DNA from: a virus
IMG/VR virus record: IMGVR_UViG_3300049456_000112
Location: 1-55,624 of that record
DNA length: 55,624 nucleotides
Reading direction: 5' to 3' (one strand)
Under the pieces are notes generated by a model. It made no database searches. It worked only from the letters and a program-made list of their open reading frames with translations, and was not told where the DNA came from. Position numbers and translations under genes: made by a program. Below, in pieces: positions 31,331 through 37,514 of the stretch; position 1 is the first letter of the stretch, and the number at the start of each line of letters is the position of its first letter.

Positions 31331-31557
31331 CAAACCGCATCAAAATCTTCACCGTCGCGAACGTCCCGGAAGAGCTGCAGCAGGAGTGGCTGCAACATCT
31401 CCGAAATTTCGACACGGCCCATCCCAACTGCCATTTTGAGGTCGGCATCGACGGCCCCGACATCCCGATGCGGGAGATGATCGATCGCATCCGGCTTTCT
31501 CCCGGGCTTACCTTCGAACAGATTTGGGAGCGGACGAAATGGGAGAGGCCGCAATGA
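31327..31557 (+). CDS. Small hypothetical protein
   Basis: 76 residues from ATG 31327 (MTNRIKIFTVANVPEELQQE). Alpha/beta mix, no motif: a beta-like start, an amphipathic helix, then acidic and helical. Ends by overlapping the next ATG. Function unknown. Confidence 0.55.
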   Translation: MTNRIKIFTVANVPEELQQEWLQHLRNFDTAHPNCHFEVGIDGPDIPMREMIDRIRLSPGLTFEQIWERTKWERPQ

Positions 31558-31658
31558 CCCCGCGCTTTCTGTTTCGCGCCGGTCTCGTCCTCTTGGCGCT
31601 CAACCTGCTCGGCATTGTCTTTGTGCTTTGCCTTGCGCTTTGGGAGCTGCCGCGATGA
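31554..31658 (+). CDS. 34-residue membrane microprotein
   Basis: Nearly all one transmembrane helix (VLLALNLLGIVFVLCLALW) between basic ends. Overlaps the upstream stop by 4 bases. Function unknown. Confidence 0.5.
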   Translation: MTPRFLFRAGLVLLALNLLGIVFVLCLALWELPR

Positions 31659-31681
31659 GGCGCGCGGTGGGGAGCCAATCC

Positions 31682-31855
31682 ATGAGCCTATTTTCCATCC
31701 TGCTGGCCCCGATCCACCTCCGGGCTTGGACGTGGCGTTCTATTTCGATCCCGATCCATTGCGTTGGATTTGCCTTCCTGTTGGTCAGCCTCGCGTTTGT
31801 TACGCTTGCTTCGTGGATCGATGGGCGGGCGCCGGCCCCCGTTGACGACGATTGA
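31682..31855 (+). CDS. 57-residue membrane microprotein
   Basis: ATG 31682 has GGGGAG 8 bases upstream; an in-frame ATG at 31655 overlaps the previous stop. One transmembrane helix (CVGFAFLLVSLAFVTLASWI) and an acidic Pro tail. Function unknown. Confidence 0.5.
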   Translation: MSLFSILLAPIHLRAWTWRSISIPIHCVGFAFLLVSLAFVTLASWIDGRAPAPVDDD

Positions 31856-31864
31856 GGTTTGGGC

Positions 31865-32236
31865 ATGAGCGATCTCTGGCTTATCTACTCCAACGAACAC
31901 CGCGCGTGGTGGGGACCCGGCCGCCATGGCTACACGATAGAGACCGAGCGCGCCGGCAGGTATTCTTTCGCCGAGGCCATGGGCATCTGTCTGCAGGCCA
32001 ATGTCGTGCCGCGCGATCCGCCGAACGAGGTCATGGTCCTGGCGCCAATGCCGACCATTGGGCTGACCGACGAGGAGATCATGGCGGCCCTCCGCGCCGC
32101 CGGTGCCCTGGAGCCGCCGAAATCGTTCCGTGACATGACCGAAGAGGAGATCATGGCCGCCGCGCTCTCCGATCCGGACAACTTGCCGCTCACCGAGGAG
32201 GAGCTGCGCCGTTTGAGGCCGAGGAAGCCGCGATGA
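31865..32236 (+). CDS. Conserved small phage protein (YSNEHRAWWGPGRHGYT type)
   Basis: 123 residues from ATG 31865. The N-terminal YSNEHRAWWGPGRHGYT followed by RYSFAEAMGIC is a motif recurrent in small phage proteins; the rest is helical and acidic with repeated EEIMAA. No function is known to me. It overlaps the next gene by 4 bases. Confidence 0.6.
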   Translation: MSDLWLIYSNEHRAWWGPGRHGYTIETERAGRYSFAEAMGICLQANVVPRDPPNEVMVLAPMPTIGLTDEEIMAALRAAGALEPPKSFRDMTEEEIMAAALSDPDNLPLTEEELRRLRPRKPR

Positions 32237-32334
32237 GCAATGACATGATCGACGCGCTCATGCTCGCCAATCGGGTTTTGCTCGTCTGCGTCATTGCCCT
32301 TCTTATCGTTGTCGCCATCAGGAGGTTGTCATGA
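32233..32334 (+). CDS. 33-residue membrane microprotein
   Basis: One transmembrane helix (VLLVCVIALLIVVAIRR) after a short acidic start. Coupled by ATGA overlaps on both sides. Function unknown. Confidence 0.5.
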   Translation: MSNDMIDALMLANRVLLVCVIALLIVVAIRRLS

Positions 32335-32396
32335 CCCATCTCGATTGGGCGCTCGTCGGGGTCCTTCTCTTCCTCGCGCTCGAATTGCTGACATGA
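32331..32396 (+). CDS. 21-residue membrane microprotein
   Basis: MTHLDWALVGVLLFLALELL plus one residue; ATGA overlaps on both sides, and AGGAGG precedes its ATG by 4 bases. Very short, but the ribosome site is good. Confidence 0.4.
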   Translation: MTHLDWALVGVLLFLALELLT

Positions 32397-32626
32397 CCGA
32401 GGTCCAAAAGCTCAAAGCGGAGATTGTGGTCCTGCGCGATCTTCTTGAAACCGCCTATCGAGAGGTCGACAAGGCGCGGGCCGAAAGCGAGAAGGCCGAT
32501 GACGAGTGCATAGAATTAAAGCATGAAATGCTGCGACTGCGCGCGCTGGGGACGCGCGACGGAGAGGATTTGGTTTGGCATTGGAAGCGCAAATACGAAG
32601 CTCTCGCGAATGCCGTCAGCAACTGA
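32393..32626 (+). CDS. Small coiled-coil protein
   Basis: 77 residues; residues 3-55 form a heptad-like charged helix (KLKAEIVVLRDLLETAYREV). Starts in the previous stop and overlaps the next start by 17 bases. Function unknown. Confidence 0.55.
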   Translation: MTEVQKLKAEIVVLRDLLETAYREVDKARAESEKADDECIELKHEMLRLRALGTRDGEDLVWHWKRKYEALANAVSN

Positions 32627-33023
32627 CGAACTCAGATCGCAAATGGCCAGTTACTTCGGCGGCTCCGGCATCGACGATGGGCCGCCCTATCGTTACCTGA
32701 CCCATCTTGGCTGGACGGAGCGGGCGGGAATGCTGATCGCCCCGAAGCGGGAGATCGCGCAAAAGGAATGGGATTGCGTCGGCTTCCTTTGCGACGAATG
32801 GGACTACGGTTACGATCCGGCCCTTTCCCAGATGCAGACAATGCTGGCCCAGATCACAGCGCCTCACTTCGTTGCCGGGATCGTTCTCGATGATGGCACT
32901 GTGACCACGGCGGCACCGATCGTCAAATACATGATCGGCTGGAATCGAGACCGCGTAAGAGATTATTGCCATCAAAAGGCGTGGCACATTAGAATTATTC
33001 AGCAGGTAAAGCAGGAGGGTTGA
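32610..33023 (+). CDS. Hypothetical protein
   Basis: 137 residues from ATG 32610 (ATG 32643 is an alternative). Trp/Asp/Tyr-rich (WDCVGFLCDEWDYGYDPALS), no motif. Located at the end of the microprotein chain. Function unknown. Confidence 0.5.
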   Translation: MPSATDELRSQMASYFGGSGIDDGPPYRYLTHLGWTERAGMLIAPKREIAQKEWDCVGFLCDEWDYGYDPALSQMQTMLAQITAPHFVAGIVLDDGTVTTAAPIVKYMIGWNRDRVRDYCHQKAWHIRIIQQVKQEG

Positions 33024-33200
33024 ATGGATACTTTCAACAAGTTTGGGGTTTGCGTTACCGGCGGCGGCATCGCGATTTTGATGCCTCCAAAAAACGAGAT
33101 TTCCAAAGAAGATGCCTTGATGTTTGCAGCATGGCTGGTCGCCCTTGCTGGCGGGGAAATGGAGTTTAGAAAGGCTCTGAACGCCGTTGAGGCAACCTAG
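33024..33200 (+). CDS. 58-residue hypothetical protein
   Basis: Begins directly after the previous stop with AGGAGG upstream (MDTFNKFGVCVTGGGIAILM). A short beta-like start then a helix (ALMFAAWLVALAGGEMEFRK). The strong ribosome site supports it. Function unknown. Confidence 0.6.
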   Translation: MDTFNKFGVCVTGGGIAILMPPKNEISKEDALMFAAWLVALAGGEMEFRKALNAVEAT

Positions 33201-33238
33201 TTTCTTTTATCATCACACTCGGATCAGCAGAGAAAGTC

Positions 33239-33352
33239 ATGCAGCACGATAGTCACGTGTGGGCATGGCTAGCGGTGAAGTATTTTTACACCGGGTATTG
33301 GCCTTGGCATCACAAAACCGTTGAACCTTCCCGACCCGACGCGTACCAATAA
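33239..33352 (+). CDS. 37-residue aromatic-rich frame
   Basis: Trp/Tyr/His-rich (HVWAWLAVKYFYTGYWPWHH), with AGAGAAAG before the ATG. Could be a real microprotein; no other support. Confidence 0.4.
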   Translation: MQHDSHVWAWLAVKYFYTGYWPWHHKTVEPSRPDAYQ

Positions 33353-33381
33353 ACATTGGATATCGGAACGGGAGATTCGGG

Positions 33382-33603
33382 ATGCAGAACGAGCCACAGA
33401 GGATTCAGGCGCTCGCCGACAAGATACGGGCGCTCCTTAACGCCGAGGAACGGCCGATCGCCATAAGCGCGCTCGCCGTCCTGAGCGGCGAAGTTCTCGG
33501 CAGCATCAGCATCGCGCCGCCCTATACGCGCGCCGCCTCGCTGCAGCTCTTCTGCCAGCAGGTTTCCGACATCACGGCAGCGGTTGAGGATCGGTCCCGA
33601 TGA
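33382..33603 (+). CDS. Small helical protein coupled to the resolvase
   Basis: 73 residues (GGGAGA upstream), all helical. Its stop overlaps the resolvase start by 4 bases, so it is made with the recombinase and may assist or regulate it. No family recognised. Confidence 0.55.
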   Translation: MQNEPQRIQALADKIRALLNAEERPIAISALAVLSGEVLGSISIAPPYTRAASLQLFCQQVSDITAAVEDRSR

Positions 33604-34262
33604 TCAAAGCGGTCGCATACATGAGGACGTCGTCCGGCGCCAACGTCGGCGAGGGGAAAGATAGCGAGCCGAGGCAGCGCGCCGCGATCGTTGGCTTCGC
33701 CGATGAGGCCGGATACGAGATCGATGAGAGCGATTTCTATTACGACAAGGTCGTTCGCGGCGCGGATGCGATCACGGATCGGCCGGGCTTCGCCGAAATG
33801 TTGGCCCGGATCGCGGCCAATGGCGTCCGCGTCATCATTGTTGAGAGCCCCGATCGCTTCGCGCGCGATCTCCTGATCCAGCTAACTGGCCACGATCATC
33901 TCAAAAAGCTCGGGATCACGCTGATCCCTGCATCGGCACCGGATTTCTTCACCGAGGAGACACCAACCGCCGTCCTGGTCCGGCAGGTGCTCGGCGCGAT
34001 TGCGCAGTTTGAGAAGGCAACCCTCGTTGCGAAGCTCCGCGCCGCCAGGGAACGCAAGAAGCAGGGTGGGGCGAAGTGCGAGGGGCGGAAGAGCATCGCA
34101 GAGAAGAGGCCGGAGGTGGTTCGGGATGCCATAGCGGTAGCAGATGGCGGGGCGAGCCTTCGGCATGTCTCAGCAGTCCTCGCGACGTTGGGCCATCTGA
34201 CCCCGAACGGGAAGCCCTATTCACCATCCGCAGTCCGGCGTATGCTTTCATCCGGAGATTAA
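33600..34262 (+). CDS. Small serine recombinase (resolvase/invertase type)
   Basis: 220 residues. Catalytic domain (about 1-150) with YMRTS (nucleophile Ser11), VVRGADAITDRPGFAEML, and SPDRFARD; a short C-terminal HTH region (about 165-218: RHVSAVLATLG...PYSPSAVRRML). It lacks the recombinase and zinc domains of the large integrase at 10.5 kb. It could resolve multimers or move a small segment: two near-identical 19-bp sequences lie directly downstream at 34264 and 34720, flanking two small genes. Confidence 0.88.
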   Translation: MIKAVAYMRTSSGANVGEGKDSEPRQRAAIVGFADEAGYEIDESDFYYDKVVRGADAITDRPGFAEMLARIAANGVRVIIVESPDRFARDLLIQLTGHDHLKKLGITLIPASAPDFFTEETPTAVLVRQVLGAIAQFEKATLVAKLRAARERKKQGGAKCEGRKSIAEKRPEVVRDAIAVADGGASLRHVSAVLATLGHLTPNGKPYSPSAVRRMLSSGD

Positions 34263-34264
34263 GC

Positions 34265-34280
34265 TGTCCAAAAATGGACA
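34265..34280. promoter_or_regulatory. 16-bp palindrome TGTCCA-N4-TGGACA (copy 1)
   Basis: TGTCCA-AAAA-TGGACA, 2 bases after the resolvase stop. With flanks (CTGTCCAAAAATGGACACC) it is identical at 18 of 19 bases to the copy at 34720-34738, 456 bp away in the same orientation. Operator or recombinase site. Confidence 0.65.
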
Positions 34281-34296
34281 CCCCTCTGTCGCCAGA

Positions 34297-34446
34297 TTAG
34301 ACAAGCCACCAGACGAGCGCCGCGATGCCCGCAACAATAAGGGCGATCGGCGATAAGAGCGCGGCGTATATGACCCATCGCACCATCGGCACTTGCACCG
34401 GCGTCACGAATGGAAAATTGGTGCCGCCGTAGATTTGATGTTTCAT
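34297..34446 (-). CDS. 49-residue membrane protein
   Basis: ATG 34446 has GGAGG 6 bases upstream. A short N-terminal part (MKHQIYGGTNFPFVTPVQVP) precedes one long hydrophobic stretch (VIYAALLSPIALIVAGIAAL) ending WWLV. It is the only leftward gene between the two TGTCCA palindromes. Function unknown. Confidence 0.6.
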   Translation of the reverse strand: MKHQIYGGTNFPFVTPVQVPMVRWVIYAALLSPIALIVAGIAALVWWLV

Positions 34447-34501
34447 TTGATTCCTCCGTTTCATAAGCTTGGCGACCCAAGCATAGGCGGGAGAAAAAGT
34501 G

Positions 34502-34714
34502 ATGGCTACCGTGAAGATGGGCATTCTGACGCGCGCCGGAGAATGGTGGGTGCACTTGCGGCCCTACGGCAAGCGCGACTTCTGGCACCGCGAGCGCAGG
34601 GCGGCCGAGCGCGATGCCGCCGCGCGGGTCGACGAAGTCGCCGGCATCAATGCGATTGACCGCGAGATTGATTGGATGCTCGATCGATATGACAATCGGC
34701 TGCCGCCGGCATGA
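34502..34714 (+). CDS. Small basic protein
   Basis: 70 residues (ATG 34502). Beta-like start (MATVKMGILTRAGEWWVHLR) and an Arg/Asp-rich helix. Lies between the two palindromes, divergent from the membrane gene. Possible small DNA-interacting protein; not assigned. Confidence 0.5.
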   Translation: MATVKMGILTRAGEWWVHLRPYGKRDFWHRERRAAERDAAARVDEVAGINAIDREIDWMLDRYDNRLPPA

Positions 34715-34720
34715 CGCTGC

Positions 34721-34736
34721 TGTCCAAAACTGGACA
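34721..34736. promoter_or_regulatory. 16-bp palindrome TGTCCA-N4-TGGACA (copy 2)
   Basis: TGTCCA-AAAC-TGGACA, 56 bases upstream of the first Y-RNA-like unit. Perfect arms. Well placed to be an operator for the Y RNA/Ro60 unit. Confidence 0.6.
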
Positions 34737-34791
34737 CCAAAAAATTCCAAGCACCGCTTGTTTAACAAAATCGCGCATGGCATCACACCGC

Positions 34792-34868
34792 TGCCCGTGC
34801 TGAAGGGATCGGTTACTTCTTCATATCGAAACTGAAGTCCAAAAACCGATTTCGTTGCTTGCCGGGCA
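34792..34868 (+). ncRNA. Y-RNA-like unit 1 (minimal hairpin)
   Basis: Outer stem TGCCCG/CGGGCA (34792-34797 with 34863-34868), then TGCTGAAG (34798-34805), inner stem ATCGGTT/AACCGAT (34808-34814 with 34844-34850) continued by ACTTC/GAAGT and TTC/GAA to a short ATATC-type loop, then TTCGTTGCTTGC on the 3' side. The same 5' TGCTGNAG, apical TACTTC and 3' Y-CG-N3-CTTGC signals recur in the next three units. It lacks a tRNA-like domain. Predicted to bind the Ro60 protein encoded downstream. Confidence 0.75.
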
Positions 34869-35013
34869 CCCACGGAGACCATGCTGCAGTTACCGGTTAC
34901 TTCGCCTTGTAAGCAAGAGGTCATTGGTTCGAGTCCAATCGAGGGGAAACCTTCGTAGCTCAGTTGGTAGAGCGCTTACGTCTCCGGTTTCGTCACTTGC
35001 TGGTTTCCGTGGG
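34869..35013 (+). ncRNA. Y-RNA-like unit 2 with tRNA-like domain permuted at the anticodon arm
   Basis: A 13-bp outer stem (34869-34881 with 35001-35013), TGCTGCAG, inner stem ACCGG/CCGGT, TTACTTC on the 5' side and TTCGTCACTTGC on the 3' side. Inside is a complete tRNA fold in permuted order: anticodon-stem strand GTAAGC (34909-34914), T arm ATTGG-TTCGAGT-CCAAT (34923-34939), acceptor-like stem CGAGGG-GAAA-CCTTCG closed by a tetraloop (34940-34955), D arm GCTC-AGTTGGTA-GAGC (34958-34973), and GCTTAC (34974-34979). CTTGTAA before the T arm equals a Thr(UGU) anticodon loop, hinting at origin from tRNA-Thr. Bacterial YrlA-type Y RNAs are known to carry tRNA-mimic modules. Confidence 0.88.
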
Positions 35014-35017
35014 GTCT

Positions 35018-35119
35018 GTGCGGGGTTGATGCTGTAGGCTGCCGTTACTTCGGTAAAGTGCCCTCGGGCGCAGCCGTTCAAATCGGCAAGCACGGCATCC
35101 GTTTCTTGCTCTACCCCGC
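35018..35119 (+). ncRNA. Y-RNA-like unit 3 with isolated T-arm-like hairpin
   Basis: Outer stem GCGGGGT/ACCCCGC (35020-35026 with 35113-35119) plus GA/TC, then TGCTGTAG (35030-35037), inner stem GCCGT/ACGGC (35041-35045 with 35092-35096), TTACTTC, and 3' CCGTTTCTTGC. The top holds a hairpin GTGCC-CTCG-GGCGC and a T-arm-like hairpin GCCG-TTCAAAT-CGGC (35073-35087). A reduced tRNA mimic. Confidence 0.8.
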
Positions 35120-35126
35120 TCAGGCC

Positions 35127-35285
35127 GATCTCTATGGGGCCGATGCTGCAGAAGACAGATACTTCTCCCCGCCAATGGGGAGGTAGCTCAACGGGTAGAG
35201 CGCCGGATTTCCAAATCCGGAGATGAGGGTTCGAATCCCTTCTCAAAGCTTCTGTCTCCGACACTTGCTCGGCCCCATAGAGATC
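35127..35285 (+). ncRNA. Y-RNA-like unit 4 carrying a circularly permuted tRNA with CCA in the loop
   Basis: A perfect 17-bp outer stem (35127-35143 with 35269-35285), TGCTGCAG, inner stem AGACAG/CTGTCT, TACTTC and 3' CCGACACTTGC. Inside, the acceptor 3' strand CTCCCC plus GCCA (35165-35174) comes first, two bases follow, then the acceptor 5' strand GGGGAG (35177), D arm GCTC/GAGC (35186-35201), anticodon arm CCGGA-N8-TCCGG (35203-35220) and T arm GAGGG-TTCGAAT-CCCTT (35225-35241). That is a tRNA opened between T arm and acceptor stem, with its 3' CCA joined to its 5' end. The anticodon loop has 8 bases (TTTCCAAA), so decoding is doubtful. Confidence 0.88.
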
Positions 35286-35325
35286 ACGGCAGGCGACATC
35301 GCGGCAGAAACAACGGAGATGCCCG

Positions 35326-36642
35326 ATGGCCCAGATCAACGTCGCCAACAAAAATAACGAAAAGACCCACGAGGGCGCGCCCGCGTTCGGGCATCTGACG
35401 CCGATGCAGTCCCTGCGCCGATCGGTCATGTCCTGCCTCCTATGGGAGGACGAGTTCTACGAAGATGGGAAGACGATCGCCGATCGCATTGTCGAGACGG
35501 CGAAGGTCTGCCCGTCCGCCGATGTCGCCGCGCTCGCGATAGAGGCGCGCAAGGTCATGCACCTGCGCCATGTCCCGCTTCTTCTCCTGCGCGCCCTGGT
35601 GCGCACCGCGCCGCACCTTGTTGCGGAGACGATGCCGCGCGTGATCTCCCGCGCCGATGAGATGGGCGAGTTTCTCTCGCTCTACCTTGCGACCAACGAT
35701 GGCCGCCGGACCTTCCCGCGCCAGATGCGTCTTGGTCTCGGCCGCGCCATGGCCGGCTTCGACGAATATGCGCTCGCGAAGTACGATCGCGATGGCAAGG
35801 TGAAGCTGCGCGACGTCCTGCGCATTGCCCGGCCGAAGCCGTTTGGCCCGGAGCAGTCCGCGCTGTGGAAGCGCGCCGTCACGCGGACGCTCGCGACTCC
35901 CGACACGTGGGAGGTCGCGCTCTCTGGCGGCAAGGACAAGAAGGAGACGTTTGAGCGGCTGCTCAAGGGGCGGAAGCTCGGCTATCTCGCGCTGCTGCGC
36001 AATCTGCGCAACATGGCAGAGGCCAATGTTGACGTCGACCTGATCCGCGAGGCCATCCTGGCCCGCCGTGGCGGCGCACAGATGGTCTTCCCGTTCCGCT
36101 ATGTCGCCGCCGCGCGTGTTGCGCCGATGCACGAGCCGCAGCTCGATATCGCATTGCAGGCGGCGATTGCCGAGCTGCCGGTCCTCCCGGGCAAGACGAT
36201 TGTCCTGATCGACGTCTCCGGCTCCATGGACCATGCGATGTCCAGGAAATCGGACATGAAGCGGATCGATGCGGCGGCGGCGCTCGGGGCGATCGTCCAT
36301 GGCGACATCCGACTCTTCACGTTCTCTGATCTCCTTCGCGAGATTCCGCCACGTCACGGCATGGCCGGCGTCGATGCGATCGTGCGCTCGCAGCCGCACG
36401 GCGGCACCAACCTCGGCGCCGCCATCGCGCAAATTAACGCCAATGTGCCGGCGGATAGGCTCATCGTTGTGACCGATGAGCAGAGCCACGATGCGGTGCC
36501 GAACGCCTTCGCGAAAGGCTACATGATCAATGTTGCCAGCAACAAAAACGGTGTCGGGTACGGGAAGTGGACCCACATCGACGGCTTTTCGGAAAATGTG
36601 CTGCGCTACATCAACGAGATCGAGCGCAGCGAGGCGGCATGA
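35326..36642 (+). CDS. rsr: Ro60-family RNA-binding protein (TROVE + vWA)
   Basis: 438 residues, GGAG 7 bases before ATG 35326. The TROVE part (about 20-275) is a helical HEAT-like ring (VMHLRHVPLLLLRALVRTAP, KFGPEQ-like segments, RLLKGRKLGYLALLRNLRNM). The vWA domain (about 285-430) has the full metal site: DVSGS at 296-300, Thr361 in GGTNLGAA and Asp384 in VVTDEQ. Ro60/Rsr proteins form rings that bind Y RNAs on the outside and misfolded RNAs in the hole; in bacteria they can be tethered by Y RNA to an exoribonuclease. Four Y-RNA-like units lie directly upstream. Its stop overlaps the phosphoesterase start (ATGA), so the two proteins are made together. Length is slightly below the animal protein. 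Confidence 0.93.
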   Translation: MAQINVANKNNEKTHEGAPAFGHLTPMQSLRRSVMSCLLWEDEFYEDGKTIADRIVETAKVCPSADVAALAIEARKVMHLRHVPLLLLRALVRTAPHLVAETMPRVISRADEMGEFLSLYLATNDGRRTFPRQMRLGLGRAMAGFDEYALAKYDRDGKVKLRDVLRIARPKPFGPEQSALWKRAVTRTLATPDTWEVALSGGKDKKETFERLLKGRKLGYLALLRNLRNMAEANVDVDLIREAILARRGGAQMVFPFRYVAAARVAPMHEPQLDIALQAAIAELPVLPGKTIVLIDVSGSMDHAMSRKSDMKRIDAAAALGAIVHGDIRLFTFSDLLREIPPRHGMAGVDAIVRSQPHGGTNLGAAIAQINANVPADRLIVVTDEQSHDAVPNAFAKGYMINVASNKNGVGYGKWTHIDGFSENVLRYINEIERSEAA

Positions 36643-37301
36643 TCCGCTTCATCGGCGATGTGCATGGGAAGTTCGGCAGGTACAAAACGTTGCTTGCCGA
36701 CTCTCCCTTCCCGACCATCCAGGTCGGCGATATGGGCGTTGGCTTCCGGAAATGGCCGCACGGCGAGTGGAGCGCCAACCCGCCCTATGACCAGATGAAG
36801 GCCGGCGGCCACCGCTTCATTCGTGGCAACCACGACAATCCCGAGGTCTGCGCGATGCACTCGCAATGGATACCGGATGGCACCGTCGAGGGCGACATGA
36901 TGTTCATCGGCGGCGCGCTCTCGATCGACCGCGCCTATCGATACGAGGACTTCTCCTGGTGGCCGGATGAGGAACTGTCGCAGCAGCGCCTCGATGCGCT
37001 CGTCCATGAGTTTGCGATCGTAAGGCCCAAGATCATGGTGACTCACGAATGTCCGGAGAGCATCGCGGAGATGATCGTTGGTGACATCACCGATCTACGC
37101 GATGGCAAGAAGATGAAGATGGACCCGCGCCATGCTTCACGGACCCGGGTTGCGTTCCAGACGATGTTCGAGGCGCATCAGCCCAAGCTCTGGATATTCG
37201 GGCATTGGCATGTGCCGTTCGGCAGTGTCATAAATGGGACACGCTTCATCTGCCTGCCGGAACTCGCCCATATGGACATCGATCCGGAGCATTTGCCTTG
37301 A
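36639..37301 (+). CDS. Calcineurin-like metallophosphoesterase
   Basis: 220 residues. All metal-site motifs are present: D7-x-H9 (DVHG), D31 (VGDMG), N64-H65-D66 (GNHD), H136 (VTHE) and H189-x-H191 (GHWH). Fold and length are like phage Ser/Thr phosphatases and small phosphodiesterases; the GNHDNPEVC and WWPDEEL segments mark a distinct phage/bacterial group. Coupled to the Ro60 gene by a 4-base overlap. It may remove phosphates or open 2',3'-cyclic phosphates on RNA ends, but a protein or nucleotide substrate is equally possible. Confidence 0.9.
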   Translation: MIRFIGDVHGKFGRYKTLLADSPFPTIQVGDMGVGFRKWPHGEWSANPPYDQMKAGGHRFIRGNHDNPEVCAMHSQWIPDGTVEGDMMFIGGALSIDRAYRYEDFSWWPDEELSQQRLDALVHEFAIVRPKIMVTHECPESIAEMIVGDITDLRDGKKMKMDPRHASRTRVAFQTMFEAHQPKLWIFGHWHVPFGSVINGTRFICLPELAHMDIDPEHLP

Positions 37302-37303
37302 CA

Positions 37304-37325
37304 TTTCCCGTGTTAATACGGGAAA
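37304..37325. promoter_or_regulatory. Inverted repeat after the Ro60/phosphoesterase pair
   Basis: TTTCCCGT-GTTAAT-ACGGGAAA, 8-bp perfect arms, directly after TTGACA (37298-37303) that overlaps the phosphoesterase stop. Could be an operator over a promoter for the next small gene, or a weak hairpin terminator. Confidence 0.5.
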
Positions 37326-37351
37326 TACAACCTCCCGCTGCCGAAAGAGAG

Positions 37352-37480
37352 GTGATTCGATTGCTTTGGCAAGAGCATTTACGAATGGTAGGCGTGGCGT
37401 TTTGTAAGGGGCTCGTAATTCTAAGCGTTGATCTTGTGGTGTTTGCGTTAATCCTTTTTATCCTACTGCTGCTCGCCTGA
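37352..37480 (+). CDS. Membrane microprotein
   Basis: 42 residues from GTG 37352 (TTG 37361, 10 bases after AGAGAGG, is an alternative). A short amphipathic start (LWQEHLRMVGVAFCKG) and one strongly hydrophobic helix (FALILFILLLLA end). Function unknown. Confidence 0.45.
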   Translation: MIRLLWQEHLRMVGVAFCKGLVILSVDLVVFALILFILLLLA

Positions 37481-37481
37481 A

Positions 37482-37511
37482 GGTTCCCGAGGGGCCACCC
37501 TCTCGGGGACC
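37482..37511 (+). terminator. Stable hairpin after the microprotein gene
   Basis: GGTTCCCGAG pairs with CTCGGGGACC (10 pairs, one G-T), extended inward by GGG/CCC, without a T run. May act as a processing or stability hairpin rather than a true terminator. Confidence 0.4.
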
Positions 37512-37514
37512 ATC

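Noticed and set aside
35165-35244. Ordinary tRNA (Trp or Gly) within Y-RNA-like unit 4
   Set aside because: There is no acceptor 3' strand after the T arm; the pairing strand is upstream, and the anticodon loop has 8 bases. It is better read as a permuted tRNA mimic.
34792-35285. CRISPR array or simple tandem repeat
   Set aside because: Units share only short signals; outer stems differ completely, lengths vary (77-159 bases) and there are no spacer-repeat periods.
35440-36576. 378-residue frame antisense to Ro60
   Set aside because: Arg/Ala/His-rich mirror of a clearly coding gene with intact motifs on the + strand.
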